From: Candidatus Hydrogenedentota bacterium
GTDB taxonomy: Bacteria > Hydrogenedentota > Hydrogenedentia > Hydrogenedentales > SLHB01
DNA: 64,000 bases
Assembly (NCBI GenBank): GCA_013359265.1
Contig: JABWCD010000011.1
Location: 186,001 to 250,000 of the forward strand
Reading direction: 5' to 3'
The translations under genes were made by a program, and so were the position numbers. Under the pieces are notes generated by a model. That model was not told the DNA's origin. It did no database searches and saw only the letters and a program-made list of their open reading frames with translations. Below are positions 8,146-15,854 of the stretch, in pieces. Position 1 is the stretch's first letter. Each line of letters opens with the position of its first letter.

Positions 8146-9450
8146 CTACGGATTGATGCCCTTTTCGTTCAGCCACTGCGCCGTATCGTCCCAGAAGGCT
8201 TGCGGGCGAACGCGGAACGGGAACGCCGCATCGGGCGCGGCGGCAACGCGGATGCCATGGTCCGCCCCGGGATACACGCGAACGGTAATGTCCTTGTTGG
8301 TCTCGTTCTTCACGCGGTTCAGCATTTCGACACCTTCCGCCGTGGGATTGCTGTCGTCGGCCTCGCCGAAGAGGAACAGCATCGGGATGTTCAATTCGCG
8401 CAGGATGGGCTCGGGGTTGAAGTCCATGACGCGCTTGTACCATTGCTGATTGATCGCCGTCGGCGGGCGCGGCGCCCACTCCAGCAGCATCCAATACGGC
8501 TTCTCGCGCATCGGCTGCATCCACTCGAGAAACTCCTGGTAACCCTCGCCGGTTCGAATGACGGCATTGTAACGCCGCATCATATCGATCGTGTCTGCGA
8601 CGTCCTGGTCCGAGTACCCGTTGTTGCGCAACACGCGTTCGTAGTCCCAATACCCTTCGCGCTCGACAATCGCGGTGCCGCCCGAGATCGACACAAAGAA
8701 CGCGGCATCCGCGCAGCGTTGCGCCGCCGCCTCCATAATCCAACCGGCTTGGCTGATTCCCCAGAACCCGATGCGCTTCGGATCGACGTCGTCGCGCGCC
8801 TGCAACATGCGCAAACCCGCGACGCCGTCATCGGCCAACTCGTTGAACCCGACGTCCAACCATTTCCCCGTCGATTTTCCGTTGCCGCGCTTGTCGAAGA
8901 TCAGGCACACCATGCCTTGCCGCGCAAACCAATCGGCAGGTTGAACGAAGTGCCAGCGCGGGTTGTCGCCGCTGCCATGAAGGACCACCACCGCCCCATG
9001 CTTGCCGGGCGCCTTGGGCGAGTAGACGGCGCCCGCAAGCGTGACCTCGCCGTTCGTGAACGTCACCTCCTCGATCGCGTATGGCAGATCGGGCTTTGCT
9101 GCGCGCCGAAGCGAAAACGGAGCGCGATACGTGCCAACGCTCCACTCGCCGGCGATGCTTACGTTCTTGCCGCGGCCTTGCGGCGACCCCTCGAATACCA
9201 GCGGCGGCGTCGAATCGTACACGGCACGCAGCTTTCCGCCCGTCAGTTCGAGTTCGTCGAAAGGACAGTCCACCCATCGATACACGGGCATCGAGAACGA
9301 TCCAGTGAGTTTGCCGTCCACTTTCGCGAACTCAACCTGTATCGGGCAATCCTGCCCTTTGTTCGTCAGCGCACCCTCCCAATAGCCCTCAATCGGATCG
9401 GCCATTGCGGAAACGATGGATAGCGCGCACAGGCACACCAGACCACGCAT
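8146..9450 (-). CDS. Secreted alpha/beta hydrolase (dienelactone hydrolase/peptidase-like)
   Basis: A 434-residue exported protein with signal peptide MRGLVCLCALSIVSAMA. Residues about 20-130 form a beta-rich N-terminal domain (GYWEGALTNKGQDCPIQVEF), as in other secreted esterase/peptidase proteins of this type. The rest is an alpha/beta hydrolase: oxyanion-hole HGSGDNPRW, the DKRGNGKSTG segment, nucleophile elbow GISQAG (Ser in GxSxG), acid GEADDSNP and His in GADHGIR. The catalytic triad is therefore complete. The family hydrolyses esters or peptide bonds; the substrate is unknown. Start 9450 is favoured over an upstream ATG at 9666 because AAGGAG precedes it and a signal peptide follows. 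It is convergent with the EEP phosphodiesterase with only 4 nt between stops and no visible terminator. Confidence 0.87.
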   Translation of the reverse strand: MRGLVCLCALSIVSAMADPIEGYWEGALTNKGQDCPIQVEFAKVDGKLTGSFSMPVYRWVDCPFDELELTGGKLRAVYDSTPPLVFEGSPQGRGKNVSIAGEWSVGTYRAPFSLRRAAKPDLPYAIEEVTFTNGEVTLAGAVYSPKAPGKHGAVVVLHGSGDNPRWHFVQPADWFARQGMVCLIFDKRGNGKSTGKWLDVGFNELADDGVAGLRMLQARDDVDPKRIGFWGISQAGWIMEAAAQRCADAAFFVSISGGTAIVEREGYWDYERVLRNNGYSDQDVADTIDMMRRYNAVIRTGEGYQEFLEWMQPMREKPYWMLLEWAPRPPTAINQQWYKRVMDFNPEPILRELNIPMLFLFGEADDSNPTAEGVEMLNRVKNETNKDITVRVYPGADHGIRVAAAPDAAFPFRVRPQAFWDDTAQWLNEKGINP

Positions 9451-9655
9451 ACCGGTGGCTCCTTCTTCGTTTCCTCCTTGGATGCCGCGCCGGGCGGGAG
9501 GGTTTACAGAATTTGAACGATTGCGCAAATCATGTGGCCGCCGCTTCGCGTGCCTGATCGAGATCGTCCTCGCAATCGGGTCCTTGGCTTTGAGGCCAAG
9601 GGTCGCGTACGGGGCTTCGGTTACGTGGTTTTTTGAAACGCTCCAGCGTCGAACG

Positions 9656-10573
9656 CTACAACGCAACCAACGCGCTGACGTTCGTCAGCGTGTAATTACC
9701 GATGATAGTCTGGCCTTCGGTGCGCTTTTCGCCCGACAGGTTCGCGCCTTTCTGCGCCGCGTACTTCTGCAATTCGCCGAAGATTCCCGCGATGGCGAAA
9801 CTGACGCCGGTGACTTGCCCGGGTTCGGCGGTGGGCTGGCATTCGATGAGCAGTTTGATCGCCAACTCGTCGTCGCCGGCGAGGTCGGCCGTTAGCGACA
9901 TCGTCGCAACGGGCGCGATGGTCTTGCGCAAACTATCGAGCGGCATCGGCAATGTCAGCAACTGCTGGTTCGCAAACGTGGAGAGGAGCGTGTACAGGCT
10001 GCCATCGCGGTTGTCTATGGACACTTCGCCGAGGTGCGTGCCCTCGAACGGCGGCAGGCTGGGCAACGTCACCAGACCCCATTCGGCCTTCACCGCATCG
10101 ATCGTCGCGGCGTCGATCGACATGAAGCCGTCGAGCGAGAGCACGCCGCGCGTCGAAACGTCGAACATGTCGCTGGCCCACGTAACGTAGCCGATTTTTT
10201 TCGGGATCGCGTATGCGTCAATCGCGGGCGCAATCACCGGCGCGAGACGCTGCGGATTGAGAAACAGCACGACATCCATTCGCCCGCCGACGATGTCCGG
10301 CGACGCAAGCAGCGCGGCCTCGTACGGAATGACGCGATCGAGTATCCACGGCGATGGCGCGCCGGCGCCCAGCATTTTCGAGACAAGCGGCCGCGCCAGC
10401 GGCGGTTTTGCCACCGCGCGAACGCGCACGCCCTGCGTCAGGCGCGTTTCGTGCGAAACCCGGGGGCCGGCGAAAAGGAATTCGTAACGGGAATTCGCGA
10501 CGTATACGGAGATCCCTACCGCAAGTACCACAATAACGAGCGCAATGAGCGCGAATTTGCCTATCTTCTTCAC
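9656..10573 (-). CDS. Membrane-anchored protein of unknown function
   Basis: A protein of about 305 residues with one N-terminal membrane segment (KFALIALVIVVLAVGISVYV) after a short basic start, and a large extracytoplasmic portion. I do not recognise a family. The outer part alternates strands and helices and carries no obvious catalytic motif or cysteine pair. The phrase GVLSLDGFMSIDAATIDAVK suggests a beta/alpha substrate-binding-like or AsmA-like organisation, but this is weak. I place the start at GTG 10573 because GGAG lies 8 nt upstream and the anchor follows at once; an ATG at 10588 in the same frame has no ribosome binding site. The gene stands alone, with a repeat-bearing intergenic region upstream. 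Confidence 0.65.
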   Translation of the reverse strand: MKKIGKFALIALVIVVLAVGISVYVANSRYEFLFAGPRVSHETRLTQGVRVRAVAKPPLARPLVSKMLGAGAPSPWILDRVIPYEAALLASPDIVGGRMDVVLFLNPQRLAPVIAPAIDAYAIPKKIGYVTWASDMFDVSTRGVLSLDGFMSIDAATIDAVKAEWGLVTLPSLPPFEGTHLGEVSIDNRDGSLYTLLSTFANQQLLTLPMPLDSLRKTIAPVATMSLTADLAGDDELAIKLLIECQPTAEPGQVTGVSFAIAGIFGELQKYAAQKGANLSGEKRTEGQTIIGNYTLTNVSALVAL

Positions 10574-10631
10574 TTGTGAATACTCCATCTACGCGAACGC
10601 GTTTCGCGTCTATCCAGTTTACGATTCGTCA

Positions 10632-10722
10632 GATCGTGTTCGTACTCGTGCTCGTCACCGTACGCGACACTCGTTCATCGAGGAATCGATCCACGAGTAC
10701 GAGGATGAGCACGAGCACGAAA
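10632..10722. repeat. GAGCAC/GATTAC-type intergenic repeat, inverted arms
   Basis: The left arm reads TTCGTACTCGTGCTCGTC and the right arm CACGAGTACGAGGATGAG followed by CACGAGCACGAA. The arms are imperfect reverse complements and could fold as a long hairpin in RNA or single-stranded DNA. The same low-complexity pattern recurs at several other intergenic sites in this window (around 12800, 15430, 27800, 42520, 60930 and 63060-63150). No gene is seen on either strand here. Confidence 0.75.
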
Positions 10723-10767
10723 CGCAGATTGCAGTGAACGTTATCGTAAGTATTCGAGAACGATCGA

Positions 10768-11118
10768 TCATTCGTCCGTTACCGCCTTTCTGCGCGATAG
10801 CAGATAGATGCAGCACGGCACCACGACGAGGTCCACCGCGACATGGAACACGCTGAACGGATTGCGGTGCAGGTGCAGAAAGCGCCACACACCGAGCGCG
10901 CCGCCGATACTGGGCAATATTGCGGTCAGCCACAACGCGGCCCGGCCTTTGCTGAAACGCAGGTACAGCCCAAGCGCGAAATAGATTCCGCCGAAGATCG
11001 ACGCACCCCACGCCGAATGGTTCGCGGGATAAAAGTACAACTGTGCGACGTGCGTCACCCCGGAGACTAACATCAACACGGCCGCGACGCGCCGCGGCGC
11101 CGGCATTCGCTCGCTCAT
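10768..11118 (-). CDS. Small integral membrane protein
   Basis: A 116-residue protein with four predicted membrane segments: RVAAVLMLVSGVTHVAQLYF, a GGIYFALGLYL helix, an ALWLTAILPSIGGALGV helix and a VAVDLVVVPCCIYLL helix. Short charged loops separate them. The length and even spacing resemble small DoxX/DUF-type four-helix membrane proteins, but I cannot name a family. The start (MSERMPAP) forms an ATGA overlap with the stop of the upstream Gfo/Idh/MocA gene, so the two are one operon and translationally coupled. An upstream ATG at 11397 in the same frame would run inside the neighbour and is rejected. Confidence 0.75.
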   Translation of the reverse strand: MSERMPAPRRVAAVLMLVSGVTHVAQLYFYPANHSAWGASIFGGIYFALGLYLRFSKGRAALWLTAILPSIGGALGVWRFLHLHRNPFSVFHVAVDLVVVPCCIYLLSRRKAVTDE

Positions 11119-12536
11119 GTCGCCGTCGGCTCCGGTTCCTGCGGCCAGCGCGACGCGCGGTTCGGGCGCGGGTGTTTCTTCACGTACTTCTCTTTCGCGT
11201 TGTCCCAGAAGATTACCTCGTCCTGCCGCCACGAATCGCAACCCATGCGTGCCGCGGCCATCGCACGGTACGCGGTTTCCGGGTCGCAATGCACGGCTCC
11301 GCGCGTGCGGCACGCGTTCAGGAAATTCGTCATGTGGTCTTCGCGCGTCTCGTTCTTGACGATGATTTCCGGCGCGCCGAATTCCTTGGTGAACCACTCC
11401 GCGAATTCCTTTTCCGCGGTGACCTGCATGCCGTCGTCGTGCGGACGAATCGTCGCCTTGTGTCCGCGAATCGTGATGGGATTAAACTGCCGGTTGGCCA
11501 TGCTCGAGGTGAGCACCAGCGTTACGTCCTCGGGATAGTCGAGGGTCACCATGAACGTGTCGGGCACCTCGCGGTCGTCGTGCTGCACGTAGATGCCGCC
11601 GCCGGCGCTGGCCTTTTCCGGCGCGCTAAGGCCCAGCGCGATCGTCATCGGCGCGAGGAGATGATAGAGCAGATCGGTCGCGATCCCGCCGGAATAATCC
11701 CAGTACTTTCGGAACTGAAAGAAACGCGCCTTCGAAAATGGACGTTTCTTCGCGGACCCGAGCCACTGTTCCCAGTCGATGTAATTCTCGCCGGACGATT
11801 CGTCCTGGCTGGCGTCGGGATCGATGGGCCAGTTCCACTCGCCGCCGCGATCGTTCGGCCCACCCGCGGAATTGCGGCCATAATCGCCCTGCGCCCACAC
11901 GACCTTTCCGATGCCGCCTTTCTCGATGAACTTCTTCGCCTGCCAGAAGAAATCCTGCGACGTGCGCTGCGCGCCGCACTGAAACACGCGGCCCGTTGCG
12001 TACGCCGTGTTGCGAACGGCGAGTGACTCCGGGATAGTCAGCGTCACCGGCTTCTGACAATAGACGTCCTTGCCCGCGTTCATCGCGTCAATGCTGATCT
12101 GCGCGTGCCAGTGGTCCGGCGTCGCGACGACGACCGCGTGGATATCATCGCGTTCGAGCACCTTCGTGTAGTCATAGTACGTTTCCACGTCGCGCCCGAC
12201 CGTGTCCTTCACGCGCTTCCGGTTTCCGTTCTGGCGCTTCGTGTAGCAGTCGCAGACCGCGCGGATTTGTTGTTTTTCGCCGCCCTTCTCGCGTTCGAGC
12301 AGTTCGCCGACGTGCCCGCCCCCCATGCCGCCCACGCCAATCATGCCGATGCCGATGACCTCGTCCGGCTGAAGCAAACGGCCGGTCTTCGGCTCGTGGG
12401 GATTGTGCTTGCGCGCGGTCACCCAGCGGTCGGCAGCGGCTTCCTGAGCGGCCAAGCCCATTCCAACTGCTGCCGCGCCAACACCGGCCCGTCGGAAGAA
12501 GTCGCGCCGGTCCATGCCCGAACCTTTCTGCGACAT
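11115..12536 (-). CDS. Tat-exported Gfo/Idh/MocA-family oxidoreductase
   Basis: A 473-residue NAD(P)-dependent oxidoreductase. The N-terminus is a twin-arginine signal (MDRRDFFRRAGVGAAAVGMG), so the folded protein is exported with its cofactor. The Rossmann domain shows GVGGMGGGHVGELLERE, the family's dinucleotide loop, and then CQKPVTLTIPES in place of the classic EKP. The C-terminal alpha/beta domain carries GGIATDLLYHLLAPM, the segment that usually supplies the catalytic His (here LLYHLL). These proteins act on sugars and inositol-like polyols and are very abundant in polysaccharide-degrading planctomycete-like bacteria. Start 12536 is chosen over an upstream frame extension because AGGGGAGG lies just upstream and the Tat motif follows. 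Its stop overlaps the small membrane-protein start. Confidence 0.9.
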   Translation of the reverse strand: MSQKGSGMDRRDFFRRAGVGAAAVGMGLAAQEAAADRWVTARKHNPHEPKTGRLLQPDEVIGIGMIGVGGMGGGHVGELLEREKGGEKQQIRAVCDCYTKRQNGNRKRVKDTVGRDVETYYDYTKVLERDDIHAVVVATPDHWHAQISIDAMNAGKDVYCQKPVTLTIPESLAVRNTAYATGRVFQCGAQRTSQDFFWQAKKFIEKGGIGKVVWAQGDYGRNSAGGPNDRGGEWNWPIDPDASQDESSGENYIDWEQWLGSAKKRPFSKARFFQFRKYWDYSGGIATDLLYHLLAPMTIALGLSAPEKASAGGGIYVQHDDREVPDTFMVTLDYPEDVTLVLTSSMANRQFNPITIRGHKATIRPHDDGMQVTAEKEFAEWFTKEFGAPEIIVKNETREDHMTNFLNACRTRGAVHCDPETAYRAMAAARMGCDSWRQDEVIFWDNAKEKYVKKHPRPNRASRWPQEPEPTAT

Positions 12537-12994
12537 GACGTACCTCCCCTTGCGAACTCCGTCGCGTACGTAGACCCCACGCGAGTATACGGCGCAACGC
12601 CGCGGGATGCACTTCGTGTCCACTTCTTAGCCCAGCGCGTTGCACTGGGGTGAGGGGGTGTGGCCGTGTTTTTCTGACGGAACAAGGGGGCGGCGCCGGG
12701 CCAATATCGTCATAACCCGAGATTTCATGGCCGCATTCCGTTACCGAGTGCGCTCCCAAGCGGGAACAAAAGACCATCCGGCTCAGGTATCCGGCGCGAT
12801 TCTCGTACTCGTGCTCCTGCCGCTCCGAAAATACGCACACTGTTCCGCGCGCCAAAGGCGCAACTCAACCCCAGCCAGGGGCATCGCCCCTGGAAATTGG
12901 CCACGCCCCTATCGCCGCGCGCTGAAAGCGCACTGCTCAATTTTTCGTCATCCGCGGCCTTGCGTTCAACGAGCACATCGCATACGCTTATTGT
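12537..12994. repeat. Gene-free region with structured GC-rich repeats
   Basis: This 458-bp stretch between the divergent oxidoreductase and the antitoxin gene holds no convincing reading frame. At 12800-12823 there is a copy of the CTCGTACTCGTGCTC low-complexity repeat. From 12849 to about 12935 come three small hairpins: GCGCC-AAA-GGCGC (12849-12861), CCAGGGGC-ATC-GCCCCTGG (12875-12893) and GCGCT-GAA-AGCGC (around 12922-12935). Such compact hairpin clusters are typical dispersed intergenic elements. The left part (12537-12640) should contain the oxidoreductase promoter. Confidence 0.6.
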
Positions 12995-12998
12995 ATGC
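12980..12998. promoter_or_regulatory. Candidate operator dyad over the antitoxin start
   Basis: GCATAC at 12980-12985 and GTATGC at 12993-12998 form a perfect 6-bp dyad with a 7-nt spacer. The right arm overlaps the antitoxin ATG (12995). Type II antitoxins usually repress their own operon by binding such palindromes, so autoregulation is a reasonable inference; no binding data are available here. Confidence 0.35.
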
Positions 12999-13225
12999 AC
13001 ACGAGCGTAGAACAACTCGCAGAAGAAGCTATGGCGCTTCCTGCGGCGTCGCGGGCCCGATTGGCGGACATTCTTGTGGAAAGTTTGGGTGTCGCGGAAC
13101 TGAGTGACATTGATACGCTATGGCTAAATGAAGCCAAACGCCGCCGCGACGACGTCCGTGCAGGGCACGTTGACACTATTCCGGGCGATGAGGCCCTCCG
13201 TAAGGTACGTGACAGCCTGCGCTAA
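12995..13225 (+). CDS. Type II antitoxin, putative addiction-module component (TIGR02574-like)
   Basis: A 76-residue acidic/helical protein. The pattern SVEQLAEEAMALPAASRARL, then ADILVESL, then LWLNEAKRRRDDVRAGHVDT and PGDEALRKVRDSLR is typical of the putative addiction-module component family (TIGR02574/DUF-type antitoxins). The C-terminal PG-EAL segment wraps the toxin. Its stop TAA (13223-13225) overlaps the first codon of a ParE-like toxin frame, the normal arrangement for these pairs. A 6-bp dyad covers the start. The pair sits in an accessory-looking region with repeats and an AT-rich gene. Whether the module still works depends on whether the toxin is translated. Confidence 0.85.
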   Translation: MHTSVEQLAEEAMALPAASRARLADILVESLGVAELSDIDTLWLNEAKRRRDDVRAGHVDTIPGDEALRKVRDSLR

Positions 13226-13518
13226 CGCGCTACGAGTTTCATCCCGAAGCGCTGAACGAATACCTCGAAGCAACTGCGTATTACAATGAACAAAGCGGAG
13301 TCCTTGCGGAGCGGTTCGTTGAATCGGTTGAAGGCGCCATTCAACGCATTCCCGAAGCGCCGAATCGGTGGCGCATTCTCGATGCCGATGTCCGCCGCTG
13401 CCTGACACACGTATTTCCATACGGCGTGCTGTATACGATCGAAGCAGATTACATCCTCATTCTGGCTGTGATGCATTGCAGCAGGGAGCCTGGTTATTGG
13501 AAGGATCGGCGAAGATAA
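13225..13518 (+). CDS. ParE/RelE-family toxin with a non-standard ACG start
   Basis: The frame encodes about 97 residues: RYEFHPEALNEYLEATAYY near the start, then IQRIPEAPNRWRI, VRRCLTHVFPYGVLYTI, a hydrophobic ILILAVMHCSREPGYW stretch and KDRRR. This is the full ParE/RelE fold (PF05016-like), with the closing Tyr-Trp and basic residues. The antitoxin stop TAA is followed by CGCGCTAC, giving TAACG where pairs of this type have TAATG. No ATG, GTG or TTG lies in frame between the upstream in-frame stop (13210) and the conserved N-terminus. The toxin is therefore either read from a rare ACG start or silenced by an ATG-to-ACG change. The coding body shows no frameshift or stop, so any loss is recent. 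Confidence 0.65.
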   Translation, partial: TRYEFHPEALNEYLEATAYYNEQSGVLAERFVESVEGAIQRIPEAPNRWRILDADVRRCLTHVFPYGVLYTIEADYILILAVMHCSREPGYWKDRRR

Positions 13519-13994
13519 AACTGTCCTCGCGCATGCCAGAAAGTTCAAAGCAGAGCTTTTCAAGAGTGGGTTGCCAACTAGAAATTCGGCAACCAGAAAA
13601 TTGAAGCGATTTTTAGCGCCACCGTTCTTCGTCTACCTGCCCAAAGGCAAGGACTGCCGCATCGAAGGCCGGGTCTTCCTGCCAAGTCCCCGCTAGCGAG
13701 GCGGGGTCAACTGCAGGGCTGGCTTATTCACCTGTAATTGCGCGGCAGAAGGAAAGTGCGTTGGTGACGATGTCGAAGCACGGACGCGGCTGGAATACGG
13801 GAATTTAGTCGACGTCTGTGCAGGTGAGGTGGTAGAGGCTGGGTGGTTCAACGATTTGGCTGCGTGACCGCATGGTCGATGGCAAATGCCAAAGCGGAGA
13901 CCTTCAAGAGTGACCAAGCGGGAACTTGGCGACGAGAACAAAAAGTTTCCGTGACATTTGCCCGCGATTGCTCGATCACCAGTTGTGCTAGACA
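13519..13994. other. Gene-free region with a possible C-terminal gene remnant
   Basis: No intact gene is seen in this stretch. On the minus strand at 13613-13711 a short open piece reads SLAGTWQEDPAFDAAVLAFG, then QVDEERWR and stop. It looks like the C-terminus of a small antitoxin-like protein, but an in-frame stop closes it immediately upstream. The sequence around 13690-13710 has a short palindrome (CCCCGCTAGCGAGGCGGGG). The remainder is lower in GC and leads into the AT-rich DUF2971 gene, consistent with decayed accessory DNA. Confidence 0.35.
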
Positions 13995-14966
13995 TCACGT
14001 ATTACCAAGCGCGCGGAAAAATACTTCCTTGTCGGCCGCGTTCCTTCGCTCCCATTCGTCGACCATTGCGGGCAAGCCACCCGCGCCCTCCGTAGCAATC
14101 ATCACGCCTGGTGATATTAAGTTACCCATGTGATCTGTCAATTGATGGAAATATCGACTTTTAGCATCATCCTTAAAGCGCGCTATTTTGGGCAAATGCA
14201 TCATGCTGTGTGCTGGATGTCGCACGGGAACATTTGGGGTATTAGAATAGGTAGAAATCGATGATTTTAAACGATACTCATTTTCATACGCATAACACTC
14301 GCGTTTAATGTTTGGCGCGAACAAACACAAACGCTCCGTAATCCAGCATGCCACAGCATTAATTCGATCATTTATACTCAGTTGATGCAGGACGATATGC
14401 GCATCGTGCAAGAACTCGTCAACGAAGCCAAAACCCATCTCTGAAATGAAAGCGATGAATTCTGCCTTTGAATAGGTAACACGCGAAAGCATAGAGCTCG
14501 TAAACGGCTGCGGAACTGAATAAGCAAAAAAAGGAAGCAAGAAGTTAAATGGTATTATGCATCTCCCATATTCAGTTCTCATTTTTTCTGACAAAGGATC
14601 GGTGGTGAGGCATGCTACGTAAACTTTCACACGAGGATTGCTAACGTTTGCGATTTCAAATTCGATGTTGGCGATGACGTACTCTAAAATTTTCGGTACT
14701 CGCTTAATAAGCCGCTGGTCAAGCCTCGAAATCAGAAATTCAATGACCTTGTGGTCTTGATGTATCCCTGCATAGATAAGTTTTAAATGCTCCGCGATGA
14801 ATTTCAATCCCAATATATATTCATCGGTGTCGTTAAAGTCCGACGTTGGCCGAGCCAAAAGGGATTTACTATCCAATAAATCCGCTAGAAATTGGTCCTT
14901 TGTGTAGTGGTATAAAGGCGGATAATTATTTACGACCATCCCCAATTGCGCCGACAAACTAAGCAT
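13995..14966 (-). CDS. DUF2971-like protein of an AT-rich accessory segment
   Basis: A 323-residue soluble protein. Its N-terminus, PPLYHYTKDQFLADLLDSKS then LLARPTSDFNDTDEY, matches the DUF2971 pattern: a Tyr-His-Tyr-Thr start and a conserved Asn-Asp before Glu. Proteins of this family are common in phage-defence islands and mobile regions, but no biochemical role is established. The base composition is strikingly lower in GC than all neighbours, with many ATA, TTA and AAT codons, which points to horizontal acquisition. An in-frame ATG at 14939 (MVVNNYPP) is an alternative start nearer to the conserved domain. It lies alone between the toxin-antitoxin pair and the orphan antitoxin-like gene. 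Domain assignment is from motif memory, not a search. Confidence 0.7.
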   Translation of the reverse strand: MLSLSAQLGMVVNNYPPLYHYTKDQFLADLLDSKSLLARPTSDFNDTDEYILGLKFIAEHLKLIYAGIHQDHKVIEFLISRLDQRLIKRVPKILEYVIANIEFEIANVSNPRVKVYVACLTTDPLSEKMRTEYGRCIIPFNFLLPFFAYSVPQPFTSSMLSRVTYSKAEFIAFISEMGFGFVDEFLHDAHIVLHQLSINDRINAVACWITERLCLFAPNIKRECYAYENEYRLKSSISTYSNTPNVPVRHPAHSMMHLPKIARFKDDAKSRYFHQLTDHMGNLISPGVMIATEGAGGLPAMVDEWERRNAADKEVFFRALGNT

Positions 14967-15108
14967 TGGGCTTACCCCACTTCCAACAACGCTGCAATAA
15001 CTGGCACTCGATCTCGCTCAGGATGCATCTGCGCCCTATCCACCTTCGATGGCCTTTCTCCGGGTTCGCAAATTTCGGGCTGCGCACCATCCGAGTCTAG
15101 TAGAGAGC

Positions 15109-15300
15109 TCAGTTGGCGTCCTTGGATTGGTTTCGTGGCGTTCTCTGGTCAAGTTGGAAGAGCACGGCCTTCAGCGTGGCGCGTTTTCCGCAGTTTGAAT
15201 CGGTAATGACGACAATTTCGGCCCAACCCGTGGGGATGTTGAGCGGAAGCTCGATCGTATGATCTTCAGCGATGTGGCCATTGAATTCGTACGCGGGCAT
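15109..15300 (-). CDS. Small antitoxin-like protein (orphan)
   Basis: A 63-residue protein starting MPAYEFNGHIAEDHTIELPL, then NIPTGWAEIVVITDSN. The short beta-hairpin pattern (Y-x-F-x-G-x-I-x2-D-H-x-I-x-L-P) resembles AbrB/VapB-like or DUF-type antitoxins found before PIN-domain toxin genes. The start at 15300 has GGAG about 8 nt upstream; an in-frame ATG at 15366 would add residues with no such support. No PIN or other toxin frame follows on the same strand before the DUF2971 gene, so it is either an orphan or a remnant of a pair. Function is inferred from length and pattern only. Confidence 0.5.
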   Translation of the reverse strand: MPAYEFNGHIAEDHTIELPLNIPTGWAEIVVITDSNCGKRATLKAVLFQLDQRTPRNQSKDAN

Positions 15301-15854
15301 GGGCCTACTCCGGTCCATCAAGACGTTGCGTGAATGATTGTTGCATGAAAGTCGGCGGAGTGACAATTGGTGCAGATTTGTCGGCCACGACCGTCCGGCG
15401 CGGAGACCGGACGCTACAATTCGAAGAGTCGATTACGATTACGAGGACGATTACGAGCACGAAGGATGGAGACGGAGCGTTTTGGTGCAGGGTGCTGTCC
15501 GCATTAGGCGCCTCGTGTCGGTCGATTCCCGATCCGCGTGATCCGCGGTCCATCCTCTTCCAAACCTTTGCACGCCTCCCGTACATTCTTGTAACAGCCT
15601 CGTTTCCCAATCGAGCCTTCCGCATTTTCGCGACACTTCCGTCAACCAAACAGAGGTCGTTTAGCACGGCGCCACACTTCCTTCTCCGTGCTCTCCGTGT
15701 CTCCGTGGTCAATTCCCCAGTGCAACACGCTGGGCATATGTAATGGAGGCATACTCGCGGCGCGGTCCCCGAACCGCCCTGCGTCCGCGGTGTCTCATCC
15801 GGTAAGCGCGCGAACGAAAAGCAGTTAATCAACGCTTATTGGAGAGCTAGTCCC
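15301..15854. repeat. Gene-free region with two dispersed repeat types
   Basis: No supported gene lies in these 554 bp. At 15429-15465 there is a copy of the GATTACGATTACGAGGACGA element, continuing TTACGAGCACGAA. At 15675-15714 the sequence CTCCGTGCTCTCCGTGTCTC, then CGTGGTCAA, belongs to a low-complexity type (reverse complement CCACGGAGACACGGAG) that I recall from many environmental genomes. The last 60 bp lead into the VIT/vWA gene and should hold its promoter; GGAG lies 9 nt before its ATG. Confidence 0.6.

Noticed and set aside
8107-9423. 438-codon plus-strand frame opposite the alpha/beta hydrolase
   Set aside because: No signal peptide, domain or ribosome binding site; Arg/His-rich shadow of the real gene.
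10768-11397. Longer form of the small membrane protein from 11397
   Set aside because: The extra N-terminus overlaps the oxidoreductase gene by about 280 bp and is Arg-rich, non-membrane sequence; the ATGA-coupled start at 11118 is better.
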